Source: Deltaproteobacteria bacterium RBG_13_61_14
Lineage (GTDB): Bacteria; RBG-13-61-14
Direction of reading: 5' to 3'
NCBI GenBank assembly: GCA_001797815.1
Contig: MGQK01000089.1
Coordinates: 194-5,525 of the forward strand
DNA length: 5,332 nucleotides
Below, one piece after another: positions 1 to 4,198 of the stretch; the first letter of the stretch is position 1, and every line of letters starts with the position of its first letter. Below the pieces are notes generated by a model, which had not been told where the DNA came from, ran no database searches, and was given only the letters and a program-made list of their open reading frames with translations. Position numbers and translations under genes: made by a program.

Positions 1-1091
1 GGGTCGGTGAGAGAGGTGTTGACCTCGTAACCGTCCGTGGCCCCGTCGTTGTCCGTGTCCGCGTCGCAAGGGTCGGTGTCTTCGGCATACTCGCCGTCAT
101 TATCGAGCCCGTCGGAATCATAGTCCGCTGTATTGTCCACCGTGTTCGCCATCATACAGTCGTAGGTGTTCTCCCAACTGTCCGGCAGACCGTCCCCGTC
201 CGCATCGCAGTCTTCGTCCACCTGGCCGTAGCCGGGATCTCCCAAACATTGGTTATCCTGGCCATCGCAAATTTCCGGAGCGCCCGGATAAACCGCGTCG
301 TCGTCGTCATCGCAGTCCGGGCCGTTGATGGTAATATACTGGTTGCAAAGTTGGTAATAGGTGTCGAGGTCGCCATCCACGCAGGTGGCGCAGGTGTTCC
401 AGGTGTTGATGTTTTCGTCATCGCAGTCATTCCCCCCGCAGGATGAATCTTTACGTCCGTCCCCGTCATTATCCGGGCAACCACCAGCCCCCACTGCAAA
501 GGCTACCTCATCCCAGTCGGAAAATTCCGCCAAAGAACAAAACATAGGGTCTTGTCCCGTGAATGGTTCGATTCCAACGCGAATAGCTTGCGTGCCTGCG
601 CCAGGCAGGGTGAAGGGAACAAAAGAAGAATAAGGACCAGGCGCTGGACAATAATCAATACCTATCAATTGCCAGGACGGGTGCGAGACATCTGGCACCC
701 AATAAACTTGGATCCAATCCGGGAAAAAAAATGGAGAGCAGATTACTTGGAAATTTATAATGACATCCGAGCCAGAAGAGAGTGGTTCGGATCCCACGGT
801 ATTGATAAAGATACCTTCAACTGACTCATCAACCCCGTAGCCACCAATAACTAAAGACCCATCCGGGCAAGAATTATAGAGAGTATTAGGGGAGTTGGGC
901 TCTGGGGTGGGTGGGATGTTATCCCGCGATTGAATTAAAGCAGGGTTGGCATAGCAACCTGGCAAGCCTTGCGTGCAATGCGGAACTCCTAATGCGGGGT
1001 CAAAAATAGCATCCTCACCTGAGGCGCCGAAAGCCAAGATCGGAAGACTCCCGGCCACCACAAAAAACACTCCCATTAGATACTTCTTCAT
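1..1091 (-). CDS. Secreted Cys/Asp-rich protein with MopE-type motif and calcium-binding-type DxDxDG repeats (C-terminus beyond window)
   Basis: The frame stays open from an ATG at 1091 to the left edge, giving 363 codons and no stop, so the gene is partial. Residues 1-23 form a classical signal peptide: MKKY, a hydrophobic core, then a cleavage-like LAFGA. Residues 25-204 are beta-rich with Cys at 39, 46, 75, 118, 148 and 185; I do not recognise this domain with confidence. Residues 205-215 carry CPDNDGDGRKD, and 221-225 NDCDD. Residues 259-282 match the MopE-type metal-binding motif (DCDD...YPGAPEICDG, then DNQC), and the continuation GDPGYGQVDEDC at 284-295 is typical of that motif. Thrombospondin-3-like acidic repeats follow: DADGDGLPD (296-304), DSDGLDNDGE (325-334) and DADTDNDGATD (343-353). 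The family features predict an exported or surface-anchored protein that binds Ca2+ or another metal. The exact function is unknown. The start is supported by a GGAGG five bases upstream. G+C is clearly higher in the repeat half (60% at 61-120) than in the N-terminal half (38% at 721-780). Confidence 0.88.
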   Translation of the reverse strand, partial: MKKYLMGVFFVVAGSLPILAFGASGEDAIFDPALGVPHCTQGLPGCYANPALIQSRDNIPPTPEPNSPNTLYNSCPDGSLVIGGYGVDESVEGIFINTVGSEPLSSGSDVIINFQVICSPFFFPDWIQVYWVPDVSHPSWQLIGIDYCPAPGPYSSFVPFTLPGAGTQAIRVGIEPFTGQDPMFCSLAEFSDWDEVAFAVGAGGCPDNDGDGRKDSSCGGNDCDDENINTWNTCATCVDGDLDTYYQLCNQYITINGPDCDDDDDAVYPGAPEICDGQDNQCLGDPGYGQVDEDCDADGDGLPDSWENTYDCMMANTVDNTADYDSDGLDNDGEYAEDTDPCDADTDNDGATDGYEVNTSLTD

Positions 1092-1096
1092 GTTTT

Positions 1097-1101
1097 CCTC
1101 C
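1097..1101 (-). promoter_or_regulatory. Ribosome binding site of the secreted Asp-rich protein
   Basis: On the minus strand a perfect GGAGG lies five bases before the ATG at 1091, within the context GGTGGAGG. This is a strong Shine-Dalgarno site and fixes the start of the signal-peptide gene. Confidence 0.8.
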
Positions 1102-1126
1102 ACCTTTTCTTCAGACAGACCAATTA

Positions 1127-1158
1127 TCGGAAAGTCCCCAATTCGGAAAGTCCCCAAT
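1127..1158. repeat. Perfect 16-bp tandem duplication upstream of the secreted-protein gene
   Basis: The unit TCGGAAAGTCCCCAAT occurs at 1127-1142 and again, identical, at 1143-1158. On the minus strand it reads ATTGGGGACTTTCCGA twice, 36 to 67 bases upstream of the ATG at 1091. Just beside it on the minus strand is GATAAT (1123-1128), a -10-like hexamer at a sensible distance from the start, although no good -35 is placed for it. Two copies at a promoter could be a paired regulator site. They could equally be a local slippage duplication or a remnant of a REP-like element. The duplication is certain; the role is not. Confidence 0.9.
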
Positions 1159-1331
1159 AGGGAGATAGAGAATTTCGAGTGGGTAATCTAATGAAAATCA
1201 AAAGGAGATGAGGAAGTTATTGGATGGAACTTGGCCTTTTCTCTCCGGTATATGGCCTGAATTGGAATTGGAAGTCTTTACGGCTAATCCCAACGAAGGC
1301 CATATTATGATCTTTAAGAAATTCCCATTGG

Positions 1332-1358
1332 GTGTGTGTGTGTGTGTGTGTGTGTGTG
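1332..1358. repeat. (GT)13.5 dinucleotide microsatellite
   Basis: There are 27 bases of uninterrupted GT alternation, with a further G just before. Long dinucleotide tracts are uncommon in bacterial genomes, are prone to replication slippage, and can adopt Z-DNA. This one lies in non-coding DNA, about 240 bases upstream of the minus-strand start at 1091 and about 250 bases downstream of the SDR stop. A regulatory effect is possible but unproven. In one plus-strand frame the tract would encode Val-Cys repeats, but that frame does not look like a real gene. Confidence 0.95.
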
Positions 1359-1371
1359 CTTTTTTAGCACA
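1355..1371. other. Small stem-loop at the end of the GT tract
   Basis: The arms TGTGCT (1355-1360) and AGCACA (1366-1371) are exact complements around a TTTTT loop. A short run of four T follows at 1374-1377 on the plus strand. The left arm shares its first four bases with the GT tract, so the hairpin is built partly from the microsatellite. Six base pairs with a weak T run is poor for an intrinsic terminator, and no gene points into it from the left. Confidence 0.4.
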
Positions 1372-1420
1372 TCTTTTCACCCTTGTCAAGAGAATTATTA
1401 GCTGGCCTAATCGTAAAAAA

Positions 1421-1441
1421 GTTCACGGTTCACAGTTCGCG
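1421..1441. repeat. Degenerate 7-bp tandem repeat, three units (GTTCACG type)
   Basis: Three adjacent heptamers read GTTCACG, GTTCACA and GTTCGCG. They differ from the first unit by one base and by one to two bases respectively. This is the first of several heptamer-period clusters downstream of the SDR gene. Confidence 0.6.
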
Positions 1442-1454
1442 CTTGGCGGCCCCA

Positions 1455-1472
1455 CCCTCGCCGGGGCGAGGG
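1455..1472. other. Strong GC-rich hairpin downstream of the SDR gene
   Basis: CCCTCGCC (1455-1462) and GGCGAGGG (1465-1472) are exact inverse complements separated by two bases; a seven-pair stem with a four-base loop is the more realistic fold. Flanking CCC (1451-1453) and GGG (1475-1477) can extend it past a small internal loop. It lies about 135 bases after the SDR stop in the minus direction. No T run follows on either strand, so it is not a canonical intrinsic terminator. It could serve as a 3' RNA-stabilising hairpin or be a dispersed palindromic (REP-like) element. Confidence 0.5.
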
Positions 1473-1501
1473 ATGGGCTACCAGAAGATTTTTGGGCTAT
1501 T

Positions 1502-1526
1502 GCCTCCTGCCTCAAGCCTCAAGCCT
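1502..1526. repeat. Degenerate 7-bp tandem repeat (GCCTCAA type)
   Basis: The units read GCCTCCT, GCCTCAA, GCCTCAA and then a partial GCCT. Two units are identical and the first differs at two positions. The seven-base period is the same as in the neighbouring clusters, although the unit sequence differs. Confidence 0.65.
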
Positions 1527-1543
1527 ATTTCGGGAACCTTCGC

Positions 1544-1564
1544 GTTCAGGTTCAAGGTTTTCAG
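1544..1564. repeat. Imperfect GTTCAG-type short repeat
   Basis: GTTCAG (1544-1549), GTTCAAG (1550-1556) and GTTTTCAG (1557-1564) follow one another with periods of 6, 7 and 8 bases. The units resemble the GTTCACG cluster at 1421-1441. AACCTT at 1535-1540 is the inverse complement of AAGGTT at 1554-1559, so a weak hairpin is possible here too. Confidence 0.4.
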
Positions 1565-1582
1565 GATTCTGCGCACCGTGCT

Positions 1583-1596
1583 CTGTCCACTGTCCC
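1583..1596. repeat. Two-unit 7-bp tandem repeat (CTGTCCA/CTGTCCC)
   Basis: CTGTCCA is followed directly by CTGTCCC, ending ten bases beyond the SDR stop codon. On its own it could be chance; it is listed because further seven-base-period clusters lie within the adjoining 160 bases. Confidence 0.4.
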
Positions 1597-1606
1597 CTTT
1601 CATCGT

Positions 1607-2509
1607 TCAGGCCAGCTTCATCAGCTTCACGATCTTCATGGTCTGGTCCACCGCCTGGGTGGGTTCCACCGCCTTGCCCAGGTCCTTGATCTGGGGCAGG
1701 CGGGCCTGCACGTCCTCGATGCTGATGGGCTTCTCGGTGCCCAGGAACACCCCCTCGCCCTCGAAGTAGGCCACCCGGCTGAAGTAGCCGCCGCCCACGG
1801 AGAAGATCATGCCCGATTCCGAGCAGACCTCGGAGCAGAGGTAGGCCACCAGCGGCGAGACGAACTCGGGCTTGAGCGCCTCCAAAAGCTGGGGCGGCAT
1901 GACCTGGGCGGTGAGCCGCGAGCCGGCGATGGGAGCGATGGTGTTGACCTTGATGTTATATTTGGCGCCCTCGAACTTGAGGGTGTTGGCCAGGCCGACG
2001 ATCCCCATCTTGGCCGCGCTGTAATTGGTCTGGCCGAAGTTGCCGTAAAGCCCGGCCGCGGAGGTGGTCATGACGATGCGGCCGTAGCCTTTCTCCCGCA
2101 TCACCGGGAAGGCGGCCTTGGTCACGCTGCGGCTGCCGAAGAGGTGCACGTCGAGCACCAGCTTCCAGTCCTGCTCGCTCTGTTTCAAGAAGCTCACATC
2201 GCGGAGGATGCCGGCATTGTTGACCAGGATGTCCAGAGTGCCGAAGGCCTCGAGCGCGGTCTTCACGATCGCCTCCCCCTCGAGCACGCTGTGATAGTCC
2301 GGCACCGCCTGGCCGCCCGCGGCCTTGATCTCCGCGCACACCTTCTCCGCCATGGTTGCGCCCGCGCCGGTCCCGTCGGTGGCCCCGCCCAGGTCGTTCA
2401 CCACCACCTTGGCCCCGCGCGAGGCCAGGAGCAAGGCGTGCGAGCGGCCGAGCCCGCCCCCGGCGCCGGTGATGATCGCCACCTTCCCGTCAAACCGAAT
2501 CCCCGACAT
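1607..2509 (-). CDS. Short-chain dehydrogenase/reductase, MFE-2/HSD17B4 (3R-hydroxyacyl-CoA dehydrogenase) type
   Basis: This is a complete 300-aa Rossmann-fold SDR. The cofactor motif TGAGGGLG is at 14-21. An acidic Asp39 in VVVNDLGG at the end of beta-2 suggests NAD(H) preference. NNAG is at 97-100. The catalytic Ser150, Tyr163 and Lys167 sit in TTSAAGLYGNFGQTNYSAAK (148-167), and TIAPIAGSRLT follows at 190-200. The SAAGLYGNFGQ, APxAGSR and ALKPEFVSPLVAYLC stretches closely resemble the dehydrogenase domain of peroxisomal multifunctional enzyme type 2. His122 in DVHLFG, where many SDRs have Asn, also agrees with that family. The likely reaction is NAD-dependent oxidation of (3R)-hydroxyacyl-CoA, or reduction in reverse, in the cytoplasm. 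No hydratase or SCP2 domain is fused; residues 246-300 are a C-terminal extension. The ATG at 2509 is chosen because a purine-rich SD precedes it and the SDR fold begins nine residues in. An in-frame ATG at 2554 would add an unrelated basic leader. The substrate is inferred from the family only. Confidence 0.93.
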   Translation of the reverse strand: MSGIRFDGKVAIITGAGGGLGRSHALLLASRGAKVVVNDLGGATDGTGAGATMAEKVCAEIKAAGGQAVPDYHSVLEGEAIVKTALEAFGTLDILVNNAGILRDVSFLKQSEQDWKLVLDVHLFGSRSVTKAAFPVMREKGYGRIVMTTSAAGLYGNFGQTNYSAAKMGIVGLANTLKFEGAKYNIKVNTIAPIAGSRLTAQVMPPQLLEALKPEFVSPLVAYLCSEVCSESGMIFSVGGGYFSRVAYFEGEGVFLGTEKPISIEDVQARLPQIKDLGKAVEPTQAVDQTMKIVKLMKLA

Positions 2510-2518
2510 TTTTCCCTT

Positions 2519-2523
2519 CCTCC
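2519..2523 (-). promoter_or_regulatory. Ribosome binding site of the SDR gene
   Basis: On the minus strand, GGAGG lies nine bases before the ATG at 2509, within a long purine run (AGGAGGGGAGGAAGGG, 2514-2529). It sits downstream of the alternative ATG at 2554, which has no SD of its own, and so decides the start. Confidence 0.7.
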
Positions 2524-2549
2524 CCTCCTTTGCTCCCCGGCCGGCCGGC

Positions 2550-2558
2550 ATCATACCA
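2550..2558 (-). promoter_or_regulatory. Possible extended -10 promoter of the SDR gene
   Basis: The minus strand reads TGGTATGAT: a TG-N extension followed by TATGAT, which matches five of six bases of the sigma-70 -10 consensus. No convincing -35 is present, as is common for extended -10 promoters. Transcription would begin near 2543, leaving a leader of about 34 bases that contains the SD. CCGGCCGGCCGG (2537-2548) would lie at the start site. Confidence 0.35.
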
Positions 2559-2563
2559 TAGTT

Positions 2564-2592
2564 TTGAGTTTTGGGATGGGATAAGATAGATT
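2564..2592 (+). promoter_or_regulatory. Possible promoter of the GT-C/YfhO-like operon
   Basis: TTGAGT (2564-2569) and TAGATT (2587-2592) each match four of six consensus sigma-70 bases and are separated by an ideal 17 bases. The predicted transcription start would fall at or next to the ATG at 2600, implying a leaderless or nearly leaderless mRNA. That agrees with the absence of a clear SD before this gene. The match is modest and may be chance. Confidence 0.25.
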
Positions 2593-2599
2593 TGACTGC

Positions 2600-4198
2600 A
2601 TGGGTTCTTCCTCTCCCAGCCGCCGCCTCCTAACCCTGCTGATCGCCGCCGCTCTGGCCGCGCTGGCCGGCTGGCGCTTCCTTCACGGCCAGCCCGCCGG
2701 CCTGCCGGTGGATGACGCCTACATTCACCTGGTCTATGCGCAGAACCTGGCCCAGGGCCTCGGCTGGTGCTTCAACGCGGGCGAGCCGAGCCTGGGGACC
2801 AGTAGCCCGCTCTGGGTCTTCCTGATCCGGTGCTTGCTGCCGTTCTTCCAGCCGGAGGCGGCAGTCAGGGTTCTTGCCATGGGAGCCCTCATTCTCTCGG
2901 CTGTCCTGTTAGCCGATTTAGCTTTTTTGATTATTCCGAGCCAAGGATGGCCTTCACACTGGAGCCGGCTGGCTCTGGCCTGTTCAGCTGCACTTTTCTT
3001 TGTATTCTCTGGCAATCTGCTCTGGATCGCTTTTTGCGGCATGGAGAGCCTTGTCTTCTTGATGCTGGGCTTGCTGGCAATCCGCGGAATGGTTTCCGGA
3101 AAACCTGGAGCCCTTACCGGCTTCTGCCTCGCCTTAATCATCCTCACGCGGATTGAAGGGGCGATACTCTACTTCTTGATTTTGGGGTGGTGGCTTTGGC
3201 GTTTATCTAAAATGGAGCAAGCCCGGGGTCTCGCTTCGACACTTTGGTTCTTAATTGCGCCACTCGCTTGGGCGGCCTGGACCGCTTACATTTGGCGGCG
3301 CTTCGACCTGTTTTTGCCTTCGACCATGGCCGGAAAGCTAGCTTCCAATTTGTTTAACGCCGGGCTAAGCTGGCGCGGTCCCCTTCTCTTTTATTGGCGA
3401 CATATGGTGTATCTAGTAAAGTGGGATTACGAAGTGAGCGGCATGATCTTATTCTTTTTTTCCAGTTTCGTGTTTTTTGGTCGGTCACGTCCTCATGCTG
3501 CTTGGATTTCGGATGCGGATAAAGAAAAGGCTCTTCTTTTATTTTTGATCTTAGGCTGGGGTATGGCTAATTTTCTTCTCCATGCCTTTCTGTTCCGCTC
3601 CACCGCGGCCATTACCCCTTACCATTGTCTTCGTTATCAAGTCCTGATCTTCCCTTCCCTTGCCCTGAGTGTCGTCTGGAGCCTATCTTTTTTGCGCAGA
3701 ACTGTTGCTTACTCAATCCGCAGGAAAATTTTTCATAGCCTGGTCAGTTTCATTCTTGCTTACCCCTTTCTCTTTTCGTTTTATCAATGGCAAGAGATCC
3801 GCAAAAATCATGTGAACCATTTGCAGCTTTCCCACCAGGCCGCGGCGCTATGGGCCAAGATCCACCTGCCCAAGGACGCGCGCATCGCCGGCTTTGACAT
3901 CGGCTCGCTCAAATTCTTCTCCGGCCGTTATGTGATTGACTTGGGCGGTCTGACCGACCCCGCGGTTTGGCCTTATCTCCATGATCGCCGGGTCGGGCCT
4001 TTTCTGGTCAAGGAGCGCGCCACCTACTACTTTGGCCTGGACCGGCCGCCGGAAGAGGGCATCACCGGCGTGCGGCGGGATGATGGCAAGCTTTACCGCC
4101 TGCAGGAGCTGGCTCGCTTCGATGCCCCGGACTATCCAACCCCGGTGCTGCTCCATTCCCGGGGCGTCATTGTTTACAAGCTCGAGCTGATCCCATGA
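2600..4198 (+). CDS. GT-C-type multi-pass membrane glycosyltransferase-like protein
   Basis: This is a complete 532-aa integral membrane protein. A first membrane segment is at about 10-28. The hallmark DDAYIHLVYAQNLAQGLGW (38-56) follows, then FNAGEPSLGTSSPLW (58-72). The paired Asp in the first periplasmic loop is the expected catalytic or metal-binding site of GT-C enzymes. Other family-like landmarks are CGMES (146-150), TRIEGA (183-188) and LRYQVLIFPSL (344-354). Roughly ten further hydrophobic segments lie between 86 and 396. The C-terminal ~130 residues are soluble and presumably periplasmic, with LPKDARIAGFDIGSLKFFSGR (423-443) and DLGGLTDPAVW (447-457), both typical of this group. 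GT-C enzymes transfer sugars from polyprenyl-phosphate donors at the outer face of the inner membrane; donor and acceptor cannot be told from the sequence. The start lacks a clear SD but leaves a sensible N-terminus. The stop overlaps the next start by ATGA. The middle of the gene (about 2885-3830) is far less GC-rich than either end. Confidence 0.85.
   Translation: MGSSSPSRRLLTLLIAAALAALAGWRFLHGQPAGLPVDDAYIHLVYAQNLAQGLGWCFNAGEPSLGTSSPLWVFLIRCLLPFFQPEAAVRVLAMGALILSAVLLADLAFLIIPSQGWPSHWSRLALACSAALFFVFSGNLLWIAFCGMESLVFLMLGLLAIRGMVSGKPGALTGFCLALIILTRIEGAILYFLILGWWLWRLSKMEQARGLASTLWFLIAPLAWAAWTAYIWRRFDLFLPSTMAGKLASNLFNAGLSWRGPLLFYWRHMVYLVKWDYEVSGMILFFFSSFVFFGRSRPHAAWISDADKEKALLLFLILGWGMANFLLHAFLFRSTAAITPYHCLRYQVLIFPSLALSVVWSLSFLRRTVAYSIRRKIFHSLVSFILAYPFLFSFYQWQEIRKNHVNHLQLSHQAAALWAKIHLPKDARIAGFDIGSLKFFSGRYVIDLGGLTDPAVWPYLHDRRVGPFLVKERATYYFGLDRPPEEGITGVRRDDGKLYRLQELARFDAPDYPTPVLLHSRGVIVYKLELIP

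Larger units (their letters stand above)
1092..1606. other. 515-base intergenic stretch without a convincing gene, dense in short repeats
   Basis: This stretch lies between the start of the secreted-protein gene and the stop of the SDR gene, both on the minus strand. It holds a perfect 16-bp tandem repeat (1127-1158), a GT microsatellite (1332-1358) with an adjoining stem-loop (1355-1371), a GC-rich hairpin (1455-1472) and clusters of tandem repeats of about 7 bp at 1421-1441, 1502-1526, 1544-1564 and 1583-1596. The part at 1208-1330 stays open on the plus strand, but the frame then runs through the GT tract and antisense to the SDR gene, so I do not call it a gene. No tRNA or recognisable structured RNA was seen. 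Confidence 0.6.

Noticed and set aside
152-499. Thr/Ala-rich minus-strand open frame
   Set aside because: It is a shadow of the secreted Asp-rich gene in another frame of the same strand; that gene has a signal peptide, an SD and recognisable motifs in its own frame.
1127-1158. GGGACTTTCC resembles a eukaryotic NF-kB site, present twice
   Set aside because: The surrounding genes are bacterial in layout, with SD sites and an ATGA overlap, so the resemblance is coincidental.
1198-1389. Minus-strand open frame with a His-Thr repeat
   Set aside because: The His-Thr run is only the translated GT/AC microsatellite; there is no convincing SD and no domain.
1421-1596. Short repeats considered as a CRISPR array
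   Set aside because: The units are only about seven bases, directly adjacent and without spacers, and no cas gene is present.
2537-2548. CCGGCCGGCCGG palindrome as an operator
   Set aside because: Similar CCGG-rich strings occur throughout the GC-rich genes here, so composition alone explains it.
2510-2554. Longer SDR start at 2554
   Set aside because: It would add 15 mostly basic and Gly residues, has no SD, and would place the good GGAGG inside the coding region. The ATG at 2509 gives the usual SDR N-terminus.
1208-2584. Long plus-strand open frame of 458 codons
   Set aside because: Most of it is antisense to the well-supported SDR gene; the product is rich in His, Ala, Gly and Leu with no recognisable domain, and it passes through the GT microsatellite as Val-Cys repeats.
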